Of a stretch of 64,000 nt of DNA, positions 39,911 to 49,444 are shown piece after piece. The notes below the pieces were generated by a model. That model made no database searches and was not told where the DNA came from. It saw only the letters and a program-made list of their open reading frames with translations. The translations under genes and the position numbers were made by a program. Within the stretch, counting starts at the first letter, position 1, and each line of letters begins with the position of its first letter. The stretch is from Linderina pennispora (Eukaryota; Kickxellomycota; Kickxellomycetes; Kickxellales; Kickxellaceae), in the NCBI RefSeq assembly GCF_002104995.1, contig NW_024468253.1, forward strand, positions 1,282,906 to 1,346,905, read 5' to 3'.

Positions 39911-41950
39911 TTATTCGAGAAGCGGCACCAGCTCTGTCTCCAGCACCGCCAGACCATCAGCATCTACATTGCTGGCAGCGCGGTGCCTGGCATTGCTGTG
40001 CAGCTGCTTGACCAGGCTCTTTGCCTGCAGGGTTGTCTGTGCCCAGGTGTTGCCCTCCTGCTTCATCAGCCTCTGCAGCGTGCTGGTGAAGCTGGGTGGC
40101 GGTGTGCTGACGCTGTCGTCCTCGGGCGTGGGCAGCAACGACGACAGCTGAGCATCGGTGAGCAGCTTGATAATGTCGTACAGGTGGCGCGAGCTGTTGG
40201 CATCGGTGGCAGCCAGCACAGTCAGCGCAACCAGGCTCTCTTGCTGGAGCAGCGGATGGCGCTGGCCGTCCAGCATAATCAGCCTGACCAGCGGCGTAGC
40301 TAGATCGAGCCTCTCCGTGTCCAGCACATCCTTGGCCTCCTGCAGCTCATCCTGCAGATATGCGCGCTTGGCAACCAGCGCCAGCAGCCGGGTTCCCTCG
40401 CACCGAATTCCGTCAATGTCTGTCTGCTTGACCACCTGCAGCAGCTCTTTCAGCGCACTCTCCTTTCCACCGCGTACAAGTTCCAGGATCGTGCTGAAAG
40501 CCGGCTCGCCTGTCGACAGATGGCGGAGAATGCCAATGGCGTTGGCTTGAACGGGAATCACTGCCGTGCCAATGCTCTTTGCAGCCACCTTGGCCAGCCC
40601 AAGGTCCGCCATCGTCTGCTTGTTGGCAGCAGGGAGGCAGAGGTTCTTCAGTAGCCCGCTGGCTGCATGGCGGGTACGCACATTCACCTCAGCCGAGAAC
40701 CACTGGTGCACCAGCTTCTCGATTAGCACCGGGTGCTTAGAGACCAGCTTGATGCAGTGAGCGTCGGTACGGGCCAGATTGCCCAGGCAGAGGGCTGCGG
40801 TGGCGGCCATTGCGTCGAGCTGCTTCGTGGATTCGTCGTCGGCTGTGCCGCGCTCGGTTGCCAGGATGGTGAATAGGCGGGTGATCAAGGAACTGCTGCC
40901 AAACAGAGCCTCCAGCACATCGTCCTCGCCTGAAATGCCGACAATAGCCTGTGTGACAGCGTCCGCATAGCGGTTTGCCTGTGGAATCGGCTTGCTTGGG
41001 GGCTGCGGCTGATCTTCCTTCTCACCATTGCCGTCGCCTTCATCCTCATCTTCATCCTCATCTTCCTCGGGAGTCTCGGCCTGGGCAAGGTAGTACTCCA
41101 GAACACCAAACAGCGGCAAAACAGACTCGGGGGTGCCCAGCTGCACCCGCACCTTTGCACTCTTTTCCAGCGTCTCACACAGGATCCACAGCAACGTCCT
41201 CTGCACCCGCTTTGCCTCACTGCTATCCAGTTCATTCTGCGTCAGCATCGATAGGATGTACAGAATTGTCAGCGCCAGATCCGGATTGTCCTCAAACTGC
41301 CCCTTGGCCTTTTCATCCCCGCACATGTTGTCGATGCTCATACACACGATCAGCCACAACGCATGAACGTCATGAGAAGCATCGGGCTGTAGCGCCTTTA
41401 GGTGATCTGCCAACGTCCCAGTCGCGACTAGCGCCTTGGTGCAATCGCTGTTGCCTAGAGAAACATTCAGGATTGCACCGAAAGCCGCCTGTCCGACAGG
41501 TAATGGCTGGGTCCACACCTCACCTACATTCCGGACCACCTCGGCCAGCTGCTTGATGCCTCCCAGCGCCAATATCTGCGCACGACACTCGTCGTTATCG
41601 GCAGAGATATTGCAGATGCACCGCAGGAGCTGCACCAACAGAAGCACCCGCTCAGCGCGGTCGCTCTCGCCACTCTCGCCCAGTTTCACAATGGCCCGTT
41701 CCAACAACATGCATGAAGCCTTGGCCGCATCTGTCTGGGTAAACGCCTGGCGCACTTCGGGGTCGCGCGCCATATCAGCGATCGCCTTGAACACCTTGGC
41801 CACCGTCAGCAGGTCGCCGTCATTTGTCGCGCTGTCGTCCATGGCTTCGTTCAGAACCGGCGCCAGACCCGCTACCGCAGTGGCTGTGGGTACCGCTGGC
41901 TGCTGTGCAAGCCAATTGCTGGCCAGCTTGTTTTGCGATGTAAGCGTCAT
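39911..41950 (-). CDS. Armadillo-repeat protein, RAP1GDS1/SmgGDS-like
   Basis: Intact 679-residue all-helical protein built of armadillo repeats. LRCICNISADNDECRAQILA and GGIKQLAEVV near residue 130, and RHAASGLLKNLCLPAANKQT near residue 425, resemble SmgGDS. SmgGDS binds small GTPases with C-terminal polybasic regions and acts as chaperone/exchange factor. A strongly acidic linker (EEDEDEDEDEG, DNA at about 41035-41075) splits the repeats. Length is close to human RAP1GDS1 (about 600 residues). The alternative is another ARM-repeat family; the LLKNL...AANK block favours SmgGDS. Confidence 0.72.
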   Translation of the reverse strand: MTLTSQNKLASNWLAQQPAVPTATAVAGLAPVLNEAMDDSATNDGDLLTVAKVFKAIADMARDPEVRQAFTQTDAAKASCMLLERAIVKLGESGESDRAERVLLLVQLLRCICNISADNDECRAQILALGGIKQLAEVVRNVGEVWTQPLPVGQAAFGAILNVSLGNSDCTKALVATGTLADHLKALQPDASHDVHALWLIVCMSIDNMCGDEKAKGQFEDNPDLALTILYILSMLTQNELDSSEAKRVQRTLLWILCETLEKSAKVRVQLGTPESVLPLFGVLEYYLAQAETPEEDEDEDEDEGDGNGEKEDQPQPPSKPIPQANRYADAVTQAIVGISGEDDVLEALFGSSSLITRLFTILATERGTADDESTKQLDAMAATAALCLGNLARTDAHCIKLVSKHPVLIEKLVHQWFSAEVNVRTRHAASGLLKNLCLPAANKQTMADLGLAKVAAKSIGTAVIPVQANAIGILRHLSTGEPAFSTILELVRGGKESALKELLQVVKQTDIDGIRCEGTRLLALVAKRAYLQDELQEAKDVLDTERLDLATPLVRLIMLDGQRHPLLQQESLVALTVLAATDANSSRHLYDIIKLLTDAQLSSLLPTPEDDSVSTPPPSFTSTLQRLMKQEGNTWAQTTLQAKSLVKQLHSNARHRAASNVDADGLAVLETELVPLLE

Positions 41951-42142
41951 TTAGCACGAAATTTGAAGTATTAGCAGAAGGAAAGTGGGGGCCAAACAAC
42001 ACGCTTGCGGATCGGCCCTTTCAGAACATCCTGGCCCGATTTGCGGGCTAGGGTTAATCAGCTCCACTAGCAAGCGCGTGAATTTGTCATGCTCTAGCGC
42101 CTTTTGCCTCTGCTTTATCTCTAAAATCGCATTGTTGTAAGA

Positions 42143-42559
42143 ATGGCTTCTGGTTTCTTTGGCTCCAAGGTCTACGCCGTCGTTGGTGCATCCGCTGACC
42201 CCTCAAAGTTTGGCAACCGCGTCCTGCGCTGGTACATTGACCACAATCTGCCGGTCATCCCAATCAACCCAAAGGCGACCGAAATCGAGGGCATCAAGTG
42301 CGCCAAGTCGCTCAGCGACATGGACATCGACCACTCGTCGGTTAGTGTCTCTGTCATCACGCCGCCCAGGATCACCGAGAGCATCTTGAAGGAGGCTTCT
42401 GAGCTTGGCATCAAGAACCTGTGGCTGCAGCCGGGCAGTGAGCCTGCAGGCTACGACCAGCTGGCCAAGGAGCTTAACGTCGATGCCATCGGCGGTGGCG
42501 CTTGCATTTTGGTCGAGGGTCCTGACATGGTGGCTGCGGCACGCAGTAGCAAGCTCTAG
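42143..42559 (+). CDS. CoA-binding domain protein (YccU-like)
   Basis: 138-residue Rossmann-fold protein of the stand-alone CoA_binding family, related to the nucleotide-binding part of succinyl-CoA ligase alpha. Glycine-rich start YAVVGASADPSKFGNRVLRW, the block VIPINPKATEIEGI, SVSVITPPRITESILKEA, LWLQPGSE and the end GGGACILVEGP are as in the family. The cellular role is unknown. The start at 42143 gives the family's usual length. It is divergent from the armadillo gene, with a shared promoter of about 190 bp. Confidence 0.88.
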   Translation: MASGFFGSKVYAVVGASADPSKFGNRVLRWYIDHNLPVIPINPKATEIEGIKCAKSLSDMDIDHSSVSVSVITPPRITESILKEASELGIKNLWLQPGSEPAGYDQLAKELNVDAIGGGACILVEGPDMVAAARSSKL

Positions 42560-43433
42560 ACGGGCTGCTTAATGATCTCTTCTTTCCAGAGTTTGTTGAT
42601 ACTCTGAAATACAACTTCAGGTTTATACAGGTACAACTCTTTGCTGAGATAGGACCGAGGGAGGCTCCCTGTTCACTGCAATTCGCAGGCATGAACAACC
42701 AAACACATGCCAAAACAACCAACTAAATGTTCAGCGGTTAACTAATCGACATCCAGTGAATAGGACAAAAGCAGTGTACTGAGTGGCGGCGAAACACGAA
42801 GTTGAAGATACATCTAGCACTCTAATTGCTATGGTGATATAGACAACACCATATGCATATGGTGGCTAGTATCATGACAGCACATTTGAACTTGACAACC
42901 GAATTATATCATTTATAGGCTGTAGTTCAAATTGAACATATGCTGCAGAGCTGTCAAATAATTGCGATTGTTGTCACGCAGGATGTGCCACTACCATTAA
43001 CGCTTGGCCACTGTCTCGGGTCCATGTACTAAGCAGTGTATCTCGGATGTCTTTGTTGCGTTTGTGGCCGAGCAATCCCCGCTGTTGCTAGACCCTGCTG
43101 AAGCCGAATTGGCTGGCAGCTGAGCATTAGCTCCGGCACTTCTCCGGTGCACAATGGCGCATCACATGAAGTGTATCTTGATTCTGCCATTAGTGGGTGG
43201 CTACCTCAAGAGCTGGGAGGCCATTCAACTGTCTTTTCTGGCCTATACGCCTCATTTGCATAATGTACGGTGTAGTGCGTAGCATTGTATCCAGCACCCA
43301 GCGTGTGATTCCTGCGCATGCCTGAAGTGCATTGGCTATTTAAACACCCTTCCACGGTAGACACAACCACACCCTTGCCTTCCAACATTACTGATTTTTT
43401 ACACATTATTGGTATACCATTTCATACTCTACT
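42560..43433. other. Intergenic region upstream of the P450-reductase gene
   Basis: About 870 bp without a gene. An 18-bp perfect palindrome lies at 42847-42864 (listed separately), and a near-palindrome GTTCAAATTGAAC near 42927. A TATA-like TATTTAAA lies about 100 nt before the ATG at 43434, at about 43338. Confidence 0.45.
42847..42864. promoter_or_regulatory. 18-bp perfect palindrome, possible regulator site
   Basis: CACCATATGCATATGGTG reads the same on both strands. It lies about 570 bp upstream of the P450-reductase ATG in otherwise unstructured AT-rich sequence. Symmetry of this length suits a dimeric DNA-binding protein, but chance is not excluded. Confidence 0.3.
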
Positions 43434-46400
43434 ATGCTCTCATCGTGCCCTGTTAGCCATGAGCTGTCGTCTTTATGCAACGGCAAGGATGGCAATTCCA
43501 AAGTCGGGTGCCACTTTGTCATCGTTGTTGAGAAAGGACAACAGCCAGACAAGGACGGGTTTATCGTCTCAGTCTCTCCAGGTGATACGAATTTAGCGAT
43601 GCTCCGCGCCAATATTGCCCAACGCTCAACCGGAATTACCATGCTTCCCGAGGCGGTTGCATTTGAGGACGAGGAAGGCAACGAAGTCGTGTCAATCGGC
43701 CAGGTTCAACGAGCGAGAGTTTTGTATCTCACCACACCTATTGCGGGATACGAGGCTCCAATGGCTAGAGGTTACCCTGTTTTGGGTATTACACCCATGG
43801 TTATGAGTGACCCGCGCCAGCAGTTCGCTGCTCTTTTCGACAAGTATGGCGATACATTTTCTTACTACCTACTTGGAGTGAAAGCGTGTGTCACTTGCGA
43901 TCTGGCGGTCACCAATGCGGCTATCAATGACAGTGAATATTTCATCAAATCGATGGGCTATCCATCGTCTGAGCTGAAGGAGCTGGGTGGTAATGGGCTG
44001 ATTACTTCGTCGTCGGATGACCCGGACTGGAAACTGGCACACCGTCTGCTTGTTCCTGCCTTCTCGGCTAGCGCTATGAAGGTTTACGGCCACAAGATGA
44101 CAGAGATCTCTGAGCAGGCATGCGAGTGGCTCGACAGCCATATTGGCGAGCCAATTGAGATATTCAACTTTGCTACCAGCGTTACATTCCAGATGATTGC
44201 CAGGACTGGGTTTGGCTTTGACTTCAACCTGCTCGACCCAGCTGGCACTGGTCAGCACCCGTTCACGGAGGGCATGGACTATTGTCTGAAGCAGATAAGC
44301 GCTCGTTTTTTCCGTACTCCGCTCTGGAAATATCTGCCCATCGCTGCCAACCGCATGTTTACCGAGCACATGCGCAACATGCGGGCCACGGTACAACAGG
44401 TTATCGATGAGCGCCGCACCTCGCCAGATGCTGCTAGTATGAAGAAAGACCTGCTTGGGTTTATGCTTAATGCTCGTGCACCAGACGAAGACGGCAACCT
44501 AGTTGGACTCAGCGACCGACTTATCCAGGAGGAGATTATCACATTTGGAATAGCAGGCACGGAAACCAGCAGCTCGACTATATCTTTCGCTTTGCAGCTC
44601 CTGGACAAGCACCGCGATGTTCAGCATCGGGCGCTACAGGAGCTCGCTGCCGCCGGGATCACCGCTGACACGTCGCCGACAATCCAGCAGACTAACAAGC
44701 TGGCCTACTTGACGCAGATTATCAACGAGACACTCCGCCTGTTTCCACCAGTGCCAGGGTTACTGCGCGAGTGTCAGAAAGACTGTATCCTGCCTGGCGG
44801 CTTCATTATCCGCAAAGGTGACCACCTACGCATTAACATATGGAGTCTTCAGAGGAACCCCAAACTATTCCCGAATCCGACCGTGTTTGACCCAGACCGC
44901 TTTTCGCCTGAGAATATCAAGAACATCAAGCCCGGCTCGTGGGTCCCGTTTGTCTCTGGTAGTCGTGCCTGTATTGGCCGCCAATTTGCTATGATGGAGC
45001 TGCGGGCTGTGCTAGCTCGCTTGTTGTCGAGGTACGAGTTTCATGTTGTGGGAGACAGTGAACTCCAGTATTGGCCTACCAAGCCTACTACAAGTCCGAT
45101 GGATCTCTTCATGACTGTCCAGAAGCGCACAAGCCTTCCAGATGCCGACACTCTGATGGCGACAGGCGCTCCTGGTCCCAATGATAATCACGCCGTCGAG
45201 AATCTCGTTCTGCGTCCGCTTACTCACACGGTCTCTGCTGACAAGCTGCCGCGTACGTTCATCGTGTATGGATCGAACATGGGCACCAGCGAGGACTATG
45301 CGACGCAGATGACCGAGCAGCTGAAGCGCATGGGATTTGCTGACATTACTCTTGTGTCGCTGAATGACTGGGACTTTGGTTCAATGAAGTCTGCGGATGG
45401 CAGACGCTCTCTGGTTGTGGCTATTACCAGTACGTACAACGGAATGCCACCCGACAACGCCAGAAACTTTGCCAAGCTGCTCGACAAGGAGACCCGCGCT
45501 GACATCCTCAAGGACGTCGATTTTGTACTGTTTGGCTGCGGAAACTCGCTCTGGCATACGTTCCTGAAGTTCCCGCGCCATCTGTACCAGCGTCTTGATG
45601 AGCTTGGTGCCACGCCGCTGACTGAGTTTACGGCAGGAGATTCCAACGACGAACTCGACGACGAGTTCATGAAGTGGTCACTCCAGGTCGGAATGATTCT
45701 GACTGATCACTACGGCTCCAGTGTTGATGCCTACATTGATGCTGTCACGGACAAGTCGCTGCCGTACTCGCTAAAGTACGTTGACAACACCCCTGCTGCC
45801 CCGTTCAGACTGTCGCCGGAGAACGCATCAGTCAAAGTCAACCGCGAGTTGCAGGACGTCGAAAGGAGCGGTCGCAGCACTCGGCATATCGAGATCACTC
45901 TGGATGACACATCAGATATCTCGTACATGACTGGCGACCACCTCAATATCTACCCAGTCAACGCGCCAGATGTTGTGCGTGAGGTTTCTGCGATCCTAGA
46001 GCTCGATCTGGATGTGGTATTCGAGCTAGAGCAGGTTTCGGACGCTTCGCGCTTTGCCCATTCTGCTGCAGCAGTTATCCATGGCCGCGCATGCACCGTC
46101 GCTGATGCCCTCCAATATGTCTGTGACTGGAAGGAAGCACCTTCACGCGAGCTGGTTGTTGCGTTGAGCGAGACTTCCGGCAATAAGCCTGCCTATGATT
46201 TGCTGCGCAAGGCTGCTGAAGACGCCAACACGCTAGGAAAGCAGTCGGCTGGCTGGAGTGCATTCACAGCACAGAACCGCACTGTTCTGGATGTGCTGCG
46301 CACGTATGCACCCCTGGTGCGCCAGATTCCATTTGCAACGCTGCTTCACTTTGTGTCGGCCATGGATCCCCGGCGGTACTCGATCGCCAGCTGCCAGTCG

Positions 46401-47012
46401 GTTGTTGGCAATGAAGTCCACATCTCAGCTGCCATTGTCAACGATACCGTCAATGGCCGCTCCTACGGTGGTCTGGCAACCGAGTATCTGGCATCGTTGG
46501 AGGCGGGTGCTCGTGTGTCTGTGTCGCATCTCCCAGCGCAAGAAGCCTTCCACCTGCCACCTCCATCGGATGTACCTGTGGTGTTTGTCGGCGCCGGTAC
46601 TGGAATTGCTCCGTTCCGCGGATTCCTGCAGGAGATGAAACATGCCGGCATTGGTGGTGCAACGATGTACTTTGGCTGCCGCAGCCCCGAGTACGACTAC
46701 CTATACAAGGATGAACTCGAGCAGTATATCCAAGACGGCATGCTGTCCAAGCTGCAGACAGCATTCTCGCGGGTCGGTGATGAGCGCAAGTATGTGCAGC
46801 ACCACGTTTCCCAGGACAGTGCGAAGATCTGGTCGCATCTGCAGAATAGCGGTCGCATCTACGTCTGTGGATCGGCTGATAAACTGGGCAAGAGTATGAC
46901 CACCGCCATGGTTCGGATCTTTGAAGAGCATGGCGGCCTATCTGCCGACGAGGCAAGCACGTACCTTTCCAACCTGATCTCTGATGGTCGCTACGCCCAG
47001 GATATCTGGTAA
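43434..47012 (+). CDS. Self-sufficient cytochrome P450-reductase fusion, CYP505/P450-BM3 type, with N-terminal extension
   Basis: Intact 1,192-residue fusion of a P450 heme domain and a diflavin reductase. Relatives hydroxylate fatty acids at subterminal carbons using NADPH. P450 part (about 110-570): I-helix GIAGTETSSSTISFAL, ExxR as ETLR, heme loop FVSGSRACIG (Cys about 513). FMN domain from about 605 (FIVYGSNMGTSEDYA); FAD motif RRYSIASC near 980; NADPH motif VGAGTGIAPFRGF near 1050; the terminal GRYAQDIW matches the GRYAKDVW end of P450-BM3. No membrane anchor, so probably soluble. The first ~105 residues are extra compared with BM3-type enzymes. They include a possible beta-grasp module (VGCHFVIVVEKG; FIVSVSPGDTNLAMLRANIA; VAFEDEEGNEV; RARVLYLTTP). 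Confidence 0.93.
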   Translation: MLSSCPVSHELSSLCNGKDGNSKVGCHFVIVVEKGQQPDKDGFIVSVSPGDTNLAMLRANIAQRSTGITMLPEAVAFEDEEGNEVVSIGQVQRARVLYLTTPIAGYEAPMARGYPVLGITPMVMSDPRQQFAALFDKYGDTFSYYLLGVKACVTCDLAVTNAAINDSEYFIKSMGYPSSELKELGGNGLITSSSDDPDWKLAHRLLVPAFSASAMKVYGHKMTEISEQACEWLDSHIGEPIEIFNFATSVTFQMIARTGFGFDFNLLDPAGTGQHPFTEGMDYCLKQISARFFRTPLWKYLPIAANRMFTEHMRNMRATVQQVIDERRTSPDAASMKKDLLGFMLNARAPDEDGNLVGLSDRLIQEEIITFGIAGTETSSSTISFALQLLDKHRDVQHRALQELAAAGITADTSPTIQQTNKLAYLTQIINETLRLFPPVPGLLRECQKDCILPGGFIIRKGDHLRINIWSLQRNPKLFPNPTVFDPDRFSPENIKNIKPGSWVPFVSGSRACIGRQFAMMELRAVLARLLSRYEFHVVGDSELQYWPTKPTTSPMDLFMTVQKRTSLPDADTLMATGAPGPNDNHAVENLVLRPLTHTVSADKLPRTFIVYGSNMGTSEDYATQMTEQLKRMGFADITLVSLNDWDFGSMKSADGRRSLVVAITSTYNGMPPDNARNFAKLLDKETRADILKDVDFVLFGCGNSLWHTFLKFPRHLYQRLDELGATPLTEFTAGDSNDELDDEFMKWSLQVGMILTDHYGSSVDAYIDAVTDKSLPYSLKYVDNTPAAPFRLSPENASVKVNRELQDVERSGRSTRHIEITLDDTSDISYMTGDHLNIYPVNAPDVVREVSAILELDLDVVFELEQVSDASRFAHSAAAVIHGRACTVADALQYVCDWKEAPSRELVVALSETSGNKPAYDLLRKAAEDANTLGKQSAGWSAFTAQNRTVLDVLRTYAPLVRQIPFATLLHFVSAMDPRRYSIASCQSVVGNEVHISAAIVNDTVNGRSYGGLATEYLASLEAGARVSVSHLPAQEAFHLPPPSDVPVVFVGAGTGIAPFRGFLQEMKHAGIGGATMYFGCRSPEYDYLYKDELEQYIQDGMLSKLQTAFSRVGDERKYVQHHVSQDSAKIWSHLQNSGRIYVCGSADKLGKSMTTAMVRIFEEHGGLSADEASTYLSNLISDGRYAQDIW

Positions 47013-47222
47013 CACTGTCACTATATTTAGGAAGTTGTCGCAAACACTATAAAAGCACTGTCAGTACCGGACTGCATACTGAACAAAAAGTTCTATGAAA
47101 AATGCTGCTATTCAAGTTTAACTGAAATAGACATACCAGGTGCAATACCTCCTATATATAAAGGCATATGCACTATCTCTGTGATATGCGTCAGTGCTTG
47201 GCATGGTGACAGGTTATTGTGC

Positions 47223-48130
47223 ACCTGCTGCGGCTGTCCCTGACGTCGACATGTCAGCCAAATCAGGTGGCGGCAAGCCAGGCACCAACGAGAGCCCCGC
47301 TACAGCCTATACTGTAGAGGTAGTATCTAGCTTCTGATAGCTTGTATAGATGGCCATATTGAAAATACCCCTATGCAACCCGTCTATTCCCTTTTCTCTC
47401 TTTTCTTCAGTATTAAAAATAACCTTTAAAATCCCCACACATCCAACTAGTACAACCTATTTAATACTCAACTATATTCTTTATATAAAATGTCAGAAAA
47501 CGATAATGCGCAGGGCATGGGTATACGGTCGGATACGTTTAACGCAGACCCACTACCAAGTACCTCATATGGCATCCTCGCAGATAGCCATACTGCAGGG
47601 GAAAATAGTATGGGCCAGGGTGGATCTGCCAATACCACTATAAGAGTGCTTAACCCAGCCACGATCCAGACCTAGGCTACAATTCAGATCAGTATACAGA
47701 AGAATATTTCTGGTAAAGAGGCATTCTCTAGTGACCCTGCTAGGCCTACCACAGTGATGTGGCTATCCGCAAGGACATCATATAGGGTATTTGGCAGTAG
47801 GCCAGTGTTAAACGTATCTAACCATAAACCTATGTCCTATTCATTGTCGTTCTCTAACATTTTATATAAAGAATGTAGCTGAGTATTAAATAAGTTGTTG
47901 TACTAGTTGGATGTGTGGGGATTTTAAAGGTTATTTTTAATACTGAAGAAAAGAGAGAAAAGGGAATAGACGGGTTGCATAGGGGTATTTTCAATATGGC
48001 CATCTATACAAGCTATCAGAAGCTAGATACTACCTCTACAGTATAGGCTGTAGCGGGGCTCTCGTTGGTGCCTGGCTTGCCGCCACCTGATTCGGCTGAC
48101 ATGTCAGCGTCAGGGACAGCCGTAGCAGGT
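47223..48130. mobile_element. 0.9-kb inverted-repeat element (two convergent arms of a degraded transposable element)
   Basis: The left arm starting ACCTGCTGCGGCTGTCCCTG at 47223 is repeated in inverse orientation ending at 48130. About 250 bp are nearly identical (47259-47490 against 48089-47870). The arms then become more diverged inward, to about 47600 and 47755. Each arm has a pyrimidine tract, a TATATAAA box and an ATG that opens a short related frame. On the left this is MSENDNAQGMGIRSDTFNAD; on the right a stop-containing MLENDNE...LDTFNTGLLP. So two copies of the 5' part of one element, possibly LTR plus first codons, face each other. No clear target-site duplication or transposase was seen. 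Confidence 0.75.
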
Positions 48131-48218
48131 ATGTAGCATTTATTTGATCAGAGACGAAATATAGTCTTCAACTGTTGGCAAAGAGAAACAACGCAGTAGC
48201 TGTAGTGAGCATATGCTA

Positions 48219-48395
48219 CTCCTGGTCAGCGGGGGCCTCACGCAAGATGAGAGCCTCGCGCTTGGCAGTAGCGCGCTAGGCACAGCGCTCAGGGGCAGCC
48301 TTGTTGCAGAGACGGTGGGCCTCAGCCTGGTCGGCAATGAGCTTAGCATGGGCCTTCTCGGCCTTGTGGATGTGCTCCATCAGGGTGAACAATTC
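48219..48395 (-). pseudogene. Ribosomal protein L19 (eL19) C-terminal fragment
   Basis: The minus strand encodes LMEHIHKAEKAHAKLIADQA, then EAHRLCNKAAPERCA, a TAG stop (48278-48276), and RATAKREALIL. This follows the eL19 C-terminal helix (MEHIHK...KLLADQAEARR.. NKAARERR...KREAL). No start codon, no globular domain and an in-frame stop, so a decayed fragment. It lies about 90 bp from the inverted-repeat element, which may have brought or disrupted it. Confidence 0.7.
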
Positions 48396-48446
48396 TTGAG
48401 ATAATGATACAATATATGCATAAGGAGAGCTAGCTGATAAAAGCGC

Positions 48447-48995
48447 CTACGTCTCTGTCGACTGCAAGCTGCTCCGCTGGCTGACCGGGTGTTTGTTTAC
48501 AAGACCGCGGAGCACGAGCTTGGCAGTTACCAGCACCATGGCCAGCATCCAGTCAGAAATGTCGGGTGACACACTCAGCAGGCCCTCGGTCTTCAGATGG
48601 AGCAGCGGCCTGCGGAACGTCGCCAGGACACTCTTATTATGATCCTTCAATGTCATGATGTCATCCTCCAGCGCCGTGTGGTACCAATTGTACCAATTGC
48701 CAAGCCCGTCCGTGAACGCCCATCGTTTGCCGAACGGAATGCGTTCGGCTTTAAACTTGCCTCCGTAACCTTTGAGCGTCACATGCCGGTGCGTGAACCC
48801 GGTGTACTTGCCGCTCAGCAAGATGATGCCATCAGACAGGGGGTTATTGATCAGGAAAATGTGGTTGTGGCGGATCTCGATGCTGAAGTTGGGATTGTGG
48901 TGCTCCGAGTCTCTCAGGCTGTACTCGAGCTCACCGCGGTACACCAGCGTGTTGGGGTCCGATAGAGCCGTTTCTGAAACAAATGTGTAGTTCAT
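48447..48995 (-). CDS. Orphan protein, possible Tubby/LURP-one-like fold
   Basis: 182-residue open frame from ATG 48995 (MNYTFVSETALSDPNTLVYR). The frame extends upstream only to a TTG. The sequence alternates short beta-like stretches (FSIEIRHNHIFLI; GIILLSGKYTGFTHRHVTLK; RWAFTDGLGNWYNWYHTAL) and ends in a hydrophobic helix (DWMLAMVLVTAKLVLRGLV). This strand-rich pattern with a closing helix recalls Tubby/LURP-one-like barrels, but I do not recognise the family. It may be lineage-specific. Confidence 0.55.
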   Translation of the reverse strand: MNYTFVSETALSDPNTLVYRGELEYSLRDSEHHNPNFSIEIRHNHIFLINNPLSDGIILLSGKYTGFTHRHVTLKGYGGKFKAERIPFGKRWAFTDGLGNWYNWYHTALEDDIMTLKDHNKSVLATFRRPLLHLKTEGLLSVSPDISDWMLAMVLVTAKLVLRGLVNKHPVSQRSSLQSTET

Positions 48996-49444
48996 GTGCG
49001 GGAAAATATCGCGTTTGTAGGGAATAAAGAGTGTATTTGTGTTCCAGAAGAAAAAAGTGGTCAAGGCGGCGGCAGCGGCGGTCTAGAGCCCCTTCCATAT
49101 TTATGTCTGACATAGGCACACCAACAAATTGCCGCAGTTGCTTGCATTGGTGCAGGATGGTTCCCCCCGTGCCAGACCCTCTGATCAACGCTGCCACATG
49201 ACTTTTTCCCTTTGACCGACTTGAAACTCAAAGAGCAAGGTTGGTGGTGGGATTCAGCATCCTGGCAGGGGAAAGTCGAAAATACTAGCTGCATTCAGTG
49301 AGCGCAAGAAGCGTCTGGGCTGAGGGGGCTATTCCATGCATCTGGCCAATGCCAATGGGACACCGCTGCATAATCAATGGTGCATCTATTGGAGGCAGCT
49401 CCTCCGCACGGAATTGTTCCATCTGGCCGTCTGATAAAAAATAA

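Noticed and set aside
47490-47675. 62-codon frame inside the inverted-repeat element as an independent gene
   Set aside because: The opposite arm holds a related, stop-containing version, so it is the start of a decayed element protein rather than a host gene.
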